Assembly: GCA_017999915.1 (NCBI GenBank)
Contig: JAGNKX010000008.1
Location: 124,001 to 188,000 of the forward strand
DNA: 64,000 nt
From: Spirochaetota bacterium
GTDB lineage: Bacteria; Spirochaetota; UBA4802; UBA5550
Direction of reading: 5' to 3'
Both the position numbers and the translations under genes were made by a program. Of the stretch, positions 1-9,631 are shown one piece after another. Under the pieces are notes generated by a model. The model saw nothing but the letters and a program-made list of their open reading frames with translations, did no database searches and was not told where the DNA came from. Position 1 is the first letter of the stretch. Every line of letters begins with the position of its first letter.

Positions 1-1211
1 TGAAACAGGTGAAGCTGAACGACCTGATCGACATCACCTACCGGGAAGTCGATCCCGGCATCATCTACCGGGTGCAGTATGTCTCCATGATGGCGGGCTA
101 TGTCTGGATCCTCTACCTGATCGTGAAGGATTACATCGGGGGGAACAGGAAGATCCTGCCCCTCCTCGTTTCCTTTGTCCTCTTTTTCATCGCTGCGATC
201 AATGACGTGCTGGTGGGCGCCGCGGTGTATCCTTTCATCTATGTCGTGGAATACGCCTATATCATCATCATCCTGTCGATGGCGCAGATACTGATGAGCC
301 GCTTCGTGACGCTCCAGCGGGAGGTGGCTGAGCTGAACAGGAACCTCGAGCAGAAAGTGATCGAGCGGACCGAGGAGCTCAACGCCGCCATGGAGGAGCT
401 TGAGGCGATCAATGACCGCCTGGTCCATACCAACGCGGAGCTCGAGGAGGCGCAGCGGATCGCGTCCCTCGACATGGCCATGGCGGCGGAAGTGCAGGAG
501 GGGCTTTTCCCCAAGGAGCCGCCCCCGTCGGAAGAGTGGGATATCGCCTTTTCCTACGTGCCCAAGGCGGAGGTTTCGGGAGACCTGTACGATTTTTACC
601 TTGTTGACGACAGGCTTGCCGGCCTCTCCCTCTTCGATGTTTCCGGCCACGGCATAGCCGCGGGGATCTTCACCCTCCTGGCAAAATCGATCCTCGGCAG
701 GAACTTCCTGGAGATGAAGGGCGCCGGCCTCGGCAGGATCATGGAGAAGGTGGACGCGGATCTCAAATCGGAAATAAGCAATGTCGACAACTACCTGAGC
801 GGCATCGTCCTCAGGTTCCGTGATGACCGCGTGGAGTACGTCAATGCCGGCCACCACGCCCTCCTCATTCGACGGGCCGCCACGGGCGCGGTCAGCGCGG
901 TCAAGCCGGCGGACCGGGACCAGCGGGGATCCATCCTCGGCAAGGACGCCATCGGCGGGGATTTCGACGTGGTGCGGTTCCGCATGGGCGGCGACGACGC
1001 CCTGCTCCTGTATACCGACGGCCTTGACGAGAGCGTCAATGTCAGCGGGGAACGGTTCGGCCCGGAGCGCATCAAGCGATTCTTCGCCATGGGGCCGCGC
1101 GGATCCGCGCGGGAGCTGCTGGACCATATCCTTGACGAATTCAACGCCTTTCTCGGGACGAAGGGGCCCGGCGACGATTGCACCGTTATCGTGGTGAGAA
1201 GATCGGAATAA
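1..1211 (+). CDS. Membrane-anchored SpoIIE/PP2C-type serine phosphatase, 5' end outside window
   Basis: The protein phosphatase is of the type that dephosphorylates STAS anti-anti-sigma factors. Counting from a GTG at 9, residues ~22-99 hold about three hydrophobic segments, ~100-155 a Glu-rich coiled coil, and ~165-398 the PP2C/SpoIIE domain. Metal-binding acids lie in SGDLYDF (D192), DVSGHG (D210) and the C-terminal GDDC motif. The frame stays open to the left edge, so the GTG is probably internal and the full N-terminal multi-TM sensor lies upstream. A STAS protein at 33620-34006 is a possible substrate class member, but no linkage is shown. Confidence 0.85.
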   Translation, partial: KQVKLNDLIDITYREVDPGIIYRVQYVSMMAGYVWILYLIVKDYIGGNRKILPLLVSFVLFFIAAINDVLVGAAVYPFIYVVEYAYIIIILSMAQILMSRFVTLQREVAELNRNLEQKVIERTEELNAAMEELEAINDRLVHTNAELEEAQRIASLDMAMAAEVQEGLFPKEPPPSEEWDIAFSYVPKAEVSGDLYDFYLVDDRLAGLSLFDVSGHGIAAGIFTLLAKSILGRNFLEMKGAGLGRIMEKVDADLKSEISNVDNYLSGIVLRFRDDRVEYVNAGHHALLIRRAATGAVSAVKPADRDQRGSILGKDAIGGDFDVVRFRMGGDDALLLYTDGLDESVNVSGERFGPERIKRFFAMGPRGSARELLDHILDEFNAFLGTKGPGDDCTVIVVRRSE

Positions 1212-1255
1212 TCGTTGATCCTTCCAAATTGGAACTGTATTATCAAATAAAAGAG

Positions 1256-1286
1256 TTGACCTTTGGATTATTTGTACCATTATAAT
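1256..1286 (+). promoter_or_regulatory. Candidate sigma-70 promoter for the chemoreceptor gene
   Basis: TTGACC at 1256-1261 and TATAAT at 1281-1286 are separated by 19 bases. This is longer than the ideal 17, but both hexamers are close to consensus and lie in an AT-rich gap just before the receptor gene. Confidence 0.45.
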
Positions 1287-1348
1287 CCGTTCGGCGATAG
1301 TTAATGTAACGGGAAAATCCGGATTTCATGCTTATCAACGAGGGTGTT

Positions 1349-2905
1349 ATGCTTTCCAAACTGAATGATTATTTCCTTGGCATCTATAACGACTCGAGTT
1401 ATATTCTCAAACAGAAGGCGAGGATCATTCTCACCATATCCCTCATTGTCTTCAGCATAGTGCCGATTGTGATAATCATGAACATGGTGACCGGGCAGAC
1501 GGCCGTCGAAATCAATGCCCCCCTTATCCTGGTCATGGCTATAGTCATCGTTGCCATATATTTCCTCAAAAAAGGAAAATACGGCATAGCGTCGCATATG
1601 GTGCTGATTATCTCGCTTCTGGCCGTATGGGCTTCGCTTTATCTGGATGATAGTAAAAGCCCCATTGTTGTCCTGGATACTATTGTATATATTCCCGGTA
1701 TCCTAGTCCTGACGCCGCTGGTCGTTTCCAGAAAAAAATTCGTTATCCTTCTTTATGCGGCGGCCAATCTTGTCATATTCATACTTTTCGTGCTTTTCAT
1801 GTCCGATAGATTCAAACTGGACCAGAACACCGTCATCGATTACCTGGTCGACAGCTCCATTGCCATTGTGTTTGTGGGACTCATCTCGTACCAGATATTC
1901 AAGATCAATAAAACGGCCCTTGACCGCTCCGAGGAGGCGGCCCGGAAGAACGAGGACCAGTACCGGGTCATCAGGGGCCTCCTCGACTCGATCAAGGGCG
2001 TTTCTGAAAAGCTGTCGGTGAGCTCCAGCGAGGTGTCGCGGGAATCCGATTCTTTCTCCATTCAGTCCCAGAGCGAGGCGTCGGCCATCGAGCAGATAAC
2101 CGCCACGTCGGAGGAGATCTCCAGCGGCGTCGACATCGTTTCAGACAGCGTGGTGCGCCAGTACACCAGCATGATGTCCCTCACGGGGAACATCGAGACC
2201 CTTTCCGGCACCATCCGGGAGATGGCCGGCCGGATCCAGAAGGCCTTCGCCCTGACCGACGAGGTGTCCGGCGTGGCGAACCGCGGGGGCGATGTCCTCT
2301 CGGCCATGAGCCGGAGCTTCACCACGGTCAATGAGAGCTCCGGCCAGATGACCGGCATCGTGGGCATGATCGGCGACATCTCCGACAAGACGAACCTCCT
2401 CAGCCTGAACGCGGCCATCGAGGCTGCGCGGGCCGGCGAGGCCGGCAGGGGCTTCGCCGTGGTCGCGGACGAGATATCGAAGCTGGCCGACCAGACCGCG
2501 GCCAGCATCAAGGAGATCGATTCCCTCATCAAGGCCAACGTGGAGGAGATCGGCCGCGGCATGGCCAACGTGGAGGCCACGGTGGCCACCATGATGAAGA
2601 TCATCACCGGGGTAAACGCCATCAGCGCCGAGATCCGGGAGATATCCCGGCAGATGGAGAACCAGAAGGATATCAACCGCAGGGTCAACGAGGAGGCGGG
2701 GGCCGTGATGACCATGTCCGACGAGATCAACCAGTCCATGACCGACCAGAAGACGTCCATGAACGAAATCGTGAAATCCATCACCAGCCTGAACGAGATC
2801 ACCCAGGTCTACTCCGAGGGGGCCCGGAAGCTGTCGGAACAGTCCCGCGACCTGGACCGGATGGTTCGGGATCTCCACACCATGTCCCTCATCGTGGACG
2901 AGTGA
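1349..2905 (+). CDS. Methyl-accepting chemotaxis protein with polytopic membrane sensor
   Basis: This is a chemoreceptor that would signal to CheA/CheW. About six hydrophobic helices occupy residues ~18-190 with no large periplasmic loop, so the stimulus is probably sensed in or at the membrane. No HAMP domain is evident. The cytoplasmic coiled coil carries the conserved hairpin near residues 345-375 ([27 protein letters not shown]). No C-terminal NWETF-like tail is seen. An ATG at 1328 is in frame, but ATG 1349 follows GAGGGTG at good spacing and is preferred. A receptor of the same design is at 56841-58412. Confidence 0.92.
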   Translation: MLSKLNDYFLGIYNDSSYILKQKARIILTISLIVFSIVPIVIIMNMVTGQTAVEINAPLILVMAIVIVAIYFLKKGKYGIASHMVLIISLLAVWASLYLDDSKSPIVVLDTIVYIPGILVLTPLVVSRKKFVILLYAAANLVIFILFVLFMSDRFKLDQNTVIDYLVDSSIAIVFVGLISYQIFKINKTALDRSEEAARKNEDQYRVIRGLLDSIKGVSEKLSVSSSEVSRESDSFSIQSQSEASAIEQITATSEEISSGVDIVSDSVVRQYTSMMSLTGNIETLSGTIREMAGRIQKAFALTDEVSGVANRGGDVLSAMSRSFTTVNESSGQMTGIVGMIGDISDKTNLLSLNAAIEAARAGEAGRGFAVVADEISKLADQTAASIKEIDSLIKANVEEIGRGMANVEATVATMMKIITGVNAISAEIREISRQMENQKDINRRVNEEAGAVMTMSDEINQSMTDQKTSMNEIVKSITSLNEITQVYSEGARKLSEQSRDLDRMVRDLHTMSLIVDE

Positions 2906-2998
2906 GAATAACCGGCGGCAACGCATAAAAATCCTTGAATTATAAGCCCATCTTTGCCAGATGTATCTCTCTGGAGTGAAGATTCCCGACCCGGTGTG

Positions 2999-3700
2999 AT
3001 GATGAAAAATTCCGACATTCTGGAAATGCTATCAGGCGCGGCCATGGCATTTTTCGACCTGGACGAGACGATTACCGACGCCGATACGGATTCCCTCTGG
3101 GCGTCATGGCGGTCCCGCCGTGACCTCCGGGGCTGGATTGAGCGCGCCTGGCTGGCGAAGCTCTACCGTGCCTTCCGGGGGAAGCGAATGGTCATCGATG
3201 AATATATGAGATACCAGCGTTTCCGCATCGGCACCCTCGGCGCCGATGAGTTCAGGGCCATGGGCAGGGCCTTCTTCGAGGAATCCGGGCGTCTCCATAT
3301 TTACCGGGACGCCGAGGAGCTGATAGCCCTGCTGAAAAAAAACGGATGCAGGGTCGTGCTCCTGACCGCGCAGAACGAGTGCATCGCCGGGCCCTATGCC
3401 GACCAACTCGCAATGGACGCCATGATCGCAAACCGATTCCATGAAGAGGGCGGACGGTTCACCGTGGCTGTCAGGCCCTACAGCTTCGGCGAAGGCAAGG
3501 TCGTCCTGGGCAGGCGCCATGCCGAAGACGCGGGTATCCCCCTCGGGCGCTGCGCGTTTTTCGGCGACAGCATCTATGACGCGCCGTTCCTGGAACAGGC
3601 GGGATTCCCCTTCGCGGTGAACCCGGACCCTCTCCTGGCGGCGCGGGCCCGGGAAAAGGGCTGGCCTGTACTGCGCTTCAGCGGCGTAACCCGGGTATAG
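2999..3700 (+). CDS. HAD-superfamily hydrolase, subfamily IB (SerB-like)
   Basis: This is a probable phosphomonoesterase with unknown substrate. HAD motif I is FFDLDETITDADT near the N-terminus, motif II is VVLLTAQNE, and motif IV is FFGDSIYDAPFLE. The helical cap between motifs I and II is typical of subfamily IB. The frame is open back to a TTG at 2954, but the tandem ATGs at 2999 and 3002 give a start just before the HAD core. Neither has a strong Shine-Dalgarno sequence. A second HAD-IB gene is at 29401-30045. Physiological role is not deducible from neighbours. Confidence 0.82.
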   Translation: MMKNSDILEMLSGAAMAFFDLDETITDADTDSLWASWRSRRDLRGWIERAWLAKLYRAFRGKRMVIDEYMRYQRFRIGTLGADEFRAMGRAFFEESGRLHIYRDAEELIALLKKNGCRVVLLTAQNECIAGPYADQLAMDAMIANRFHEEGGRFTVAVRPYSFGEGKVVLGRRHAEDAGIPLGRCAFFGDSIYDAPFLEQAGFPFAVNPDPLLAARAREKGWPVLRFSGVTRV

Positions 3701-3728
3701 GGAAACATCTCAGGAGATGGATGACCCC

Positions 3729-4280
3729 ATGGATCGCGACGTCATCAGGAAATTGACCCATCAGGAATTGAAATCAGCCCGGCCCACATCGGACCAATGC
3801 AAAGAAATGAAGCGGTTCCCGGTGACCGTGGTGTGCGAGGACATCCGGAGCCTCTACAACGTGGGCTCCATCTTCCGCACCTCCGACGGCGCGGGGATCG
3901 AGAAGCTCTACCTGTGCGGCTATACCGGCCATCCGCCGCGCTCCGAGATCGACAAGACCGCGCTGGGAAGCGTGGAAAGCGTCCCCTGGGAATACTACCC
4001 GAACCAGTTCGAGGTCGTCCGCGGTCTCAAGGCCCGCGGTTACCGGATGGTGGCCCTCGAGCATACGGATCGGAGCGTCCCCTATGACGAAGCGCGGTAT
4101 GATTTCCCGGTCTGCCTGGTCCTGGGCAACGAGGTAAAGGGAGTGACCGGCGAGCTCCTCTCCCTGTGCGACATGGCGGTGGATATTCCGATGCACGGCC
4201 TGAAACAGTCCCTCAACGTCACGGTTGCCTATGGGATCCTGGTGTATCATGTTGCCGGGATATGCAAAAAACGGGGATAA
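3729..4280 (+). CDS. SpoU/TrmH-family RNA 2'-O-methyltransferase
   Basis: This is a SPOUT-fold methyltransferase that would 2'-O-methylate rRNA or tRNA using S-adenosylmethionine. The three SpoU motifs are in order: NVGSIFRTSDGAGI (motif 1), LVLGNEVKGV (motif 2) and IPMHGLKQSLNVTVAYGI (motif 3). The short N-terminus lacks the L30e-like substrate-binding domain of TrmH/RlmB types. The ATG at 3717 abuts AGGAG, whereas ATG 3729 has about 12 bases of spacing, so I prefer 3729; the two differ by four residues. Specific target base is unknown. Confidence 0.85.
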   Translation: MDRDVIRKLTHQELKSARPTSDQCKEMKRFPVTVVCEDIRSLYNVGSIFRTSDGAGIEKLYLCGYTGHPPRSEIDKTALGSVESVPWEYYPNQFEVVRGLKARGYRMVALEHTDRSVPYDEARYDFPVCLVLGNEVKGVTGELLSLCDMAVDIPMHGLKQSLNVTVAYGILVYHVAGICKKRG

Positions 4281-4417
4281 AAAAATTAATTTCCCATTGA
4301 CGGGTAACCATGGGACAATAAGAATTTACCTTCTGTGATTGCGGTGTTGTAAAATGTACATATTCCCTGAATAAAAGGGATACTTCTGTAACTATAATAC
4401 TATTTATTGAGGCTTTT

Positions 4418-5293
4418 ATGAAAGGAATTATACTGGCAGGCGGGTCCGGTACGCGGCTCTATCCGATAACGCACATCATGTGCAAGCAGCTTCTTCCCGT
4501 CTATGACAAGCCGATGATCTATTATCCCCTTTCCACGCTCATGCTGGCGGGGATAAAGGACATTCTCATCATTTCGACACCCAGCGATGTTCCCCATTTC
4601 AATGAGCTTCTCGGCGACGGCAGCAGGCTGGGGATCTCCCTCTCCTACAAGGTGCAGGATAGCCCCCGGGGCCTGGCCGACGCCTTCATCGTCGGGGAGG
4701 ATTTCATCGGGAAGGAAAGGGTCTGCCTGGTCCTGGGGGACAATATTTTCTACGGCCATGGGTTCACGGAGATGCTGATGGACGCGGCAGCGTCCGAATC
4801 GGGCGCCACCGTGTTCGGCTATTACGTGAACGATCCGGAGCGCTACGGCGTCGTAGATTTTGACAAAAAAGGAAACGCTCTTTCCATCGAGGAAAAACCG
4901 AAACAGCCGAAGTCGAATTACGCGGTGGTGGGTCTTTATTTTTACGACAACGAGGTGGTGTCCATCGCCAAGTCGATCAAGCCGTCGGCCCGGGGCGAGC
5001 TGGAGATCACCGAGGTCAACAACCAGTACCTTAAGCGCGGCAGGCTCAAGGTCAAGATCATGGGCCGCGGCTATGCCTGGCTCGATACCGGCACCCATGA
5101 ATCGATGATAGAGGCCGCCCAGTTCGTGAAGGCCATTGAGGACCGCCAGGGCCTGAAGATATCCTGCATCGAGGAGATCGCCTACGCGAAAAAATACATA
5201 GATGAGGCGCAGTTGCGAACCATCGCGGAGCCTCTCAGGAAATCAGGATACGGCGAGTACCTGCTGAAAATTTTAAAACAGGATGCTTTTTGA
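4418..5293 (+). CDS. rmlA: Glucose-1-phosphate thymidylyltransferase RmlA
   Basis: Converts glucose-1-phosphate and dTTP to dTDP-glucose, the first step of dTDP-L-rhamnose synthesis in the cytoplasm. The nucleotide-binding signature [27 protein letters not shown] and the metal-site LGDNIF are intact. The 291-residue length matches the family. A GAGG precedes the ATG. This is the first gene of an uninterrupted rmlA-C-D-B operon; its stop codon overlaps the rmlC start. Product is probably used for a surface polysaccharide, but no glycosyltransferase is nearby. Confidence 0.95.
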   Translation: MKGIILAGGSGTRLYPITHIMCKQLLPVYDKPMIYYPLSTLMLAGIKDILIISTPSDVPHFNELLGDGSRLGISLSYKVQDSPRGLADAFIVGEDFIGKERVCLVLGDNIFYGHGFTEMLMDAAASESGATVFGYYVNDPERYGVVDFDKKGNALSIEEKPKQPKSNYAVVGLYFYDNEVVSIAKSIKPSARGELEITEVNNQYLKRGRLKVKIMGRGYAWLDTGTHESMIEAAQFVKAIEDRQGLKISCIEEIAYAKKYIDEAQLRTIAEPLRKSGYGEYLLKILKQDAF

Positions 5294-5838
5294 TGCCCTT
5301 TACCTTTACCAGTCTCGATATCAAAGGCCTTGTCCTCGTTGAGCCGCGGGTCTTTCCGGACGAACGGGGCTTCTTCCTTGAGTCATACAAAGAATCGGAA
5401 TTCGCCCGGGAGGGGATATCCTGCCGGTTCGTGCAGGACAACCATTCCCTTTCGAAACGGAACGTCATCCGCGGTCTCCATTTCCAGAAGGCCCCCCGGG
5501 CCCAGGGAAAGCTGGTGCGCGTTATCCGCGGCTCTGTCTGGGATGTGGCTGTTGACCTCAGGAAAGATTCCCCCGCGTACAGGAAGTGGATAAGCGTTGA
5601 GCTTTCCGATGAAAATAATAAGATGTTCTTTATCCCCGCCGGATTCGCCCACGGCTTCCTGGCCCTGACGGACGACGTGCACCTCCAGTACAAGTGCACC
5701 GAGGAGTATGATCCGGCCCTTGATACGGGCATTCGATGGGACGATCCCGATATCGGCGTTTCCTGGCCGGTGAAGGACCCCATCGTCTCCGCTAAAGACC
5801 GGGAGCTTCCCTATCTGAAAGACGTGGCGGACCTATGA
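5293..5838 (+). CDS. rmlC: dTDP-4-dehydrorhamnose 3,5-epimerase RmlC
   Basis: Epimerises C3 and C5 of dTDP-4-keto-6-deoxyglucose. A cupin fold of 181 residues, the normal length, with the RGLHFQ motif carrying the catalytic His and FIPAGFAHGFLAL typical of RmlC. The ATG at 5293 shares its A with the last base of the rmlA TGA, indicating translational coupling. An in-frame TTG one codon earlier is ignored. The gene is placed third in the pathway (A, B, C, D) but second in the operon. Confidence 0.95.
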   Translation: MPFTFTSLDIKGLVLVEPRVFPDERGFFLESYKESEFAREGISCRFVQDNHSLSKRNVIRGLHFQKAPRAQGKLVRVIRGSVWDVAVDLRKDSPAYRKWISVELSDENNKMFFIPAGFAHGFLALTDDVHLQYKCTEEYDPALDTGIRWDDPDIGVSWPVKDPIVSAKDRELPYLKDVADL

Positions 5839-6698
5839 TCTGGCTCATCGGCAACAGGGGCATGCTCGGCACGGATGTGGAGCAATCGCTGAACCGGCAT
5901 TCCCTCGCGTACAGGGCCTCCGATGTCGATGTCGACATCACCGACTATGCCGCTCTCAAGGCCTATGCCGCCTCTTCCCCCGTCGAATGGATCATCAACT
6001 GCTCCGCCTACACGGCCGTGGACGCCGCCGAGGATGAGCGCGAAAAGGCCTTCCTGGTCAACGCCGAAGGCGTTCTGAACATAGCGCGGGTCGCGAACGA
6101 AATCGGCGCGGCCCTTGTCCATGTCTCTACCGATTACGTGTTTGACGGCGACAAAACCGAGGCCTACCGGGAGGACGACCCCACGAATCCCATCGGCGCC
6201 TACGGCGAGAGCAAGCTTGCCGGGGAGCGGCACGTTGTTTCCGCCCTGGAGCGCCATTTCATAGTCAGGACCGCGTGGCTCTACGGCGAAACGGGAAAGA
6301 ATTTCGTCCATACCATGATCAGGCTCTTCAGGGAGCGGGACGAGGTGAGGGTCGTGGCGGACCAGTGGGGAAGCCCCACCTTCACCGGGGACCTCGCGGA
6401 GGCGCTGGTAACGGTGGTGAAAAGCAATTCAACGCGGTACGGCATCTATCATTATACGAACGAGGGAAGGACCACGTGGCATGAATTTGCCCTGGCCATA
6501 TACGACCTGTCGCGGCGCCACGGCCTGGTCGACCGCGACGTCCGGATCGTGCCCATCACCACGGCGGAGTATCCCACGAAGGCGCGGCGCCCGAAGAATT
6601 CTTACCTGTCTAAAGAAAAGATGATCCGCGACCTCGGGGTCCGGTGCCGTCCCTGGCGGGAGGCCCTGGAAGAATGCATCGCCGGTCTGAAGAAATAA
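5835..6698 (+). CDS. rmlD: dTDP-4-dehydrorhamnose reductase RmlD
   Basis: Catalyses the NAD(P)H-dependent final reduction to dTDP-L-rhamnose. An extended SDR protein of 287 residues starting at a GNRGMLG dinucleotide-binding loop, with VSTDYVFDG and the catalytic YxxxK in YGESK. The start overlaps the rmlC stop as ATGA at 5835-5838. The four-gene set rmlACDB is complete, so the pathway should be functional. Confidence 0.95.
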   Translation: MIWLIGNRGMLGTDVEQSLNRHSLAYRASDVDVDITDYAALKAYAASSPVEWIINCSAYTAVDAAEDEREKAFLVNAEGVLNIARVANEIGAALVHVSTDYVFDGDKTEAYREDDPTNPIGAYGESKLAGERHVVSALERHFIVRTAWLYGETGKNFVHTMIRLFRERDEVRVVADQWGSPTFTGDLAEALVTVVKSNSTRYGIYHYTNEGRTTWHEFALAIYDLSRRHGLVDRDVRIVPITTAEYPTKARRPKNSYLSKEKMIRDLGVRCRPWREALEECIAGLKK

Positions 6699-6720
6699 TT
6701 ATTGATCAGTGGAGATACAG

Positions 6721-7791
6721 ATGAGAAAGCTCAGCAACATCATGGTCACCGGCGGGGCCGGTTTTATCGGGTCCAACTTCATTCGATACCTCTTCGGCCG
6801 GAGCGATTTTTCCGGAACCATCGTCAATGCGGACAAGCTCACCTATGCGGGCAACCCTGAAAACCTTACGGATATAAACGACTCCCACGGCGGCAAGCGC
6901 TATTTTTTCGAGAAGGTCGATGTGTGTGATTTCGCTGCAATCAAGGCGCTCTTTGAAAAGCACGCCATCGACACCGTGATCCACTTTGCCGCGGAATCCC
7001 ACGTGGACCGGTCCATTTTCGGGCCGAAGGAATTCATCGAGACCAATATCATGGGGACCTTCAATCTGCTGGAAGTTGCCCGGGAATGCTGGAGCGGGAG
7101 GGATGATGTCCTCTTCCACCATGTCAGCACGGACGAAGTGTATGGGTCCCTGGGCGATACCGGGTATTTCTTCGAGACGACCCCCTATGATCCGAGGAGC
7201 CCCTATTCCGCCTCAAAGGCGTCGTCGGACCACCTGGTGATGGCCTACAGCCACACCTACAACATGCCGGTGACCCTGTCGAACTGCTCCAACAATTACG
7301 GCCCCTACCAGTTTCCGGAGAAGCTGATTCCGCTGATGATCCAGAACATCCAGGACGAGAAGCCCCTGCCGGTATACGGCGACGGCAAAAACATCCGGGA
7401 CTGGCTCTACGTCGATGACCATAACTCGGCGGTGTGGCTCATCGTCAACAGGGGGAGGGCCGGCGAAACCTACAATATAGGCGGGGAAAACGAGTGGGAG
7501 AACCTGAAGCTGGTCCATGTGCTGTGCGAAAAAATGGCGGCGGCCATGGGGAAGGAAAAGGAATACTATAAAAAGCTGATCACCTTCGTGAAGGACCGTC
7601 CCGGCCACGACCGCCGCTACGCCATAAATTGCGACAAGATCAAGAAGGAGCTGGGCTGGCGCCAGAGCTACGATTTCGACGGCGGGCTGGACAGGACGAT
7701 CCGCTGGTACCTGGACAACGAGAAATGGGCGGCCCGCGTCAGGAGCGGGGAATACCGCACCTGGATAGAAAAGAACTATGACAAGCGTTGA
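6721..7791 (+). CDS. rmlB: dTDP-glucose 4,6-dehydratase RmlB
   Basis: Converts dTDP-glucose to dTDP-4-keto-6-deoxyglucose using bound NAD+. An extended SDR with GGAGFIGSNF near the N-terminus, HFAAESHVDRS, STDEVYGSLG and the catalytic YSASK. The ATG at 6721 follows a GGAG and puts the Rossmann loop at the usual place; a GTG at 6709 is in frame but less likely. Last gene of the rhamnose operon. Confidence 0.95.
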   Translation: MRKLSNIMVTGGAGFIGSNFIRYLFGRSDFSGTIVNADKLTYAGNPENLTDINDSHGGKRYFFEKVDVCDFAAIKALFEKHAIDTVIHFAAESHVDRSIFGPKEFIETNIMGTFNLLEVARECWSGRDDVLFHHVSTDEVYGSLGDTGYFFETTPYDPRSPYSASKASSDHLVMAYSHTYNMPVTLSNCSNNYGPYQFPEKLIPLMIQNIQDEKPLPVYGDGKNIRDWLYVDDHNSAVWLIVNRGRAGETYNIGGENEWENLKLVHVLCEKMAAAMGKEKEYYKKLITFVKDRPGHDRRYAINCDKIKKELGWRQSYDFDGGLDRTIRWYLDNEKWAARVRSGEYRTWIEKNYDKR

Positions 7792-7830
7792 TGCCCGCGG
7801 ATAGGGGGCCTCGCTGGAGAATTAATTCCA

Positions 7831-8958
7831 GTGCCAATTGATTTTAAATATACGGTCATCGGCGCCGGAGTCGTGGGCCTTGCCATAGCCAGGGCCTTGG
7901 CCGAGGACGGCAGCGGCGGCGATCTCCTGGTCGTGGAAAAAGAAAGGACCTTCGGCCGCGGCACGAGCTCCCGCAACAGCGAGGTGATCCATTCCGGGCT
8001 CTATTACCGCACCGGGAGCCTCAAGCACCGTCTCTGCCTGAGGGGGAGACGGCTCCTCTACGACTATTGCGCACTGAAAGATATCCCCCACAATAAATGC
8101 GGCAAGCTTATCATAGCCGCATCTCCCGAAGAAGAGGCAGAGCTGGAATGGCTCAGGCGTCAGGCTGAGCGCAATAACGTTGAAAACGTCGTGCTTCTGG
8201 GCAAAGAGGAATCCCTTCTTCTTGAGCCCCGCATCAAAGTGACCGCGTCGCTGTTCCTGAAGGAAACAGGCATCGTCGATAGCCATTCCCTGATGAAGTC
8301 CCTGGAAAATGACGTGAAACAGAAGGGCGGGACCGTCCTCTATAACGCCCCCGTTGTGTCGGTGCGGCGCGCCGGTTGTTACGAGATCAAGCTCCAAGAC
8401 GGCGCCTCGTTCACATCGGAGTGTTGCGTCAATGCCGCCGGCCTGTCAGCGACGGCCATAGCGGCCATGATCGGTGTTCCGGCGCCGACGCTCTATCCCT
8501 GCAAGGGATCCTATTTTTCCTACACGGGACCGCTCAAATGCCGCCACCTGGTCTATCCGGTGCCTGAAAAAAAACTGACCGGCCTGGGAGTGCACGCGAC
8601 CATCGATCTGGGCGGCAGGATGCGCTTCGGTCCCGATACCGAGTACGTGAGCGCCATCGACGATTACTCCGTCGGCAATGAGAAGCTGGACTACTATTAT
8701 CGCTCGGCGAAAAAGATTTTTCCGGAGCTGCTCCGTGAAGATCTTCAGCCCGATACCGCCGGCATCAGGCCGAAGATCCAGGGCCCCGGCGATCCCGAGG
8801 TGAAGGATTTTTATATACGGGATGAAGGGGACAGGGGTTTTCCCCATCTGATAAATCTCATCGGCATCGAATCGCCGGGCCTGACCAGCTCATTGGCCAT
8901 CGGCGAATATGTGAAAAATCTCATCAATAATGATATGAAAGTAAATCATGAAATATAA
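7831..8958 (+). CDS. lhgO: FAD-dependent oxidoreductase, L-2-hydroxyglutarate oxidase (LhgO)-like
   Basis: Expected to oxidise L-2-hydroxyglutarate to 2-oxoglutarate, a metabolite-repair role known for the LhgO/L2HGDH family. The DAO fold begins with the FAD-binding TVIGAGVVGLAIARAL, followed by the family segment SSRNSEVIHSGLYY, and ends with LIGIESPGLTSSLAIGEY. Start is a GTG at 7831 with a GGAG about a dozen bases upstream. The 3' end overlaps the next gene by 11 bases. Substrate assignment rests on family resemblance; a related 2-hydroxyacid is possible. Confidence 0.85.
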   Translation: MPIDFKYTVIGAGVVGLAIARALAEDGSGGDLLVVEKERTFGRGTSSRNSEVIHSGLYYRTGSLKHRLCLRGRRLLYDYCALKDIPHNKCGKLIIAASPEEEAELEWLRRQAERNNVENVVLLGKEESLLLEPRIKVTASLFLKETGIVDSHSLMKSLENDVKQKGGTVLYNAPVVSVRRAGCYEIKLQDGASFTSECCVNAAGLSATAIAAMIGVPAPTLYPCKGSYFSYTGPLKCRHLVYPVPEKKLTGLGVHATIDLGGRMRFGPDTEYVSAIDDYSVGNEKLDYYYRSAKKIFPELLREDLQPDTAGIRPKIQGPGDPEVKDFYIRDEGDRGFPHLINLIGIESPGLTSSLAIGEYVKNLINNDMKVNHEI

Positions 8959-9607
8959 GGCGGTCTTATTCGATCTGGACGGAACCCTCCTGGACACGCT
9001 TCATGACATCGCCGACTCGATGAACGCGGTCCTTGAGAAAAACGGGTTTAAGCCCCATCCTGCCGAGCGCTATAAAAAATTTATCGGCGGCGGCGTCGGC
9101 GATCTGGCCAGAAGAACGCTTCCAGCCGGCGTCGATGACGGGACGGCCGCGGATATTTCGATGCAGATGCGCAAAGAGTACGCTCATCGGTGGGGCGTCA
9201 AGACCAGGCTCTATCCCGGCATAGAGACCATGCTGGACGGCCTGGTTGAGCGGGACGTGGCAATGTCGATCCTGTCGAACAAGCCCGATGATTTTACCCG
9301 GATCATGGGCGGCCATTTTCTCGGCGCCTGGCCGTTCCGGATCATTATGGGCGCCTCCGATGTGTTCCCGAAGAAGCCAGACCCCTCGGCGGCATTATAC
9401 ATCGCCCGCCAAATGGGAATCGATCCCGCGGTGTTCCTGTACCTGGGAGACTCGGACGTTGACATGAAGACCGCGGCGGCGGCCGGCATGTTGCCCGTTG
9501 GCGCGCTCTGGGGATTCAGGGACGCGGAGGAGTTGCGAGCACATGGGGCAAAGCATCTGCTGCGGAAGCCGGGAGACCTGCTGGACCTTTTTCGCACAGT
9601 GTCCTAA
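8948..9607 (+). CDS. gph: Phosphoglycolate phosphatase-like HAD hydrolase
   Basis: Subfamily IA HAD phosphatase, probably acting on 2-phosphoglycolate or a similar toxic phosphate by-product. Motif I FDLDGTLLDT, motif II SILSNKP and motif IV YLGDSDVDMKTAAAAG are all present, and 219 residues is the usual length. It overlaps the upstream oxidase gene by 11 bases and is very likely co-translated. Pairing with an LhgO-like enzyme suggests a small metabolite-repair operon. Pyrophosphatase PpaX or other Gph-like specificities cannot be excluded. Confidence 0.85.
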   Translation: MKYKAVLFDLDGTLLDTLHDIADSMNAVLEKNGFKPHPAERYKKFIGGGVGDLARRTLPAGVDDGTAADISMQMRKEYAHRWGVKTRLYPGIETMLDGLVERDVAMSILSNKPDDFTRIMGGHFLGAWPFRIIMGASDVFPKKPDPSAALYIARQMGIDPAVFLYLGDSDVDMKTAAAAGMLPVGALWGFRDAEELRAHGAKHLLRKPGDLLDLFRTVS

Positions 9608-9631
9608 GTTTGTGACCGGGAAGGGGATATG

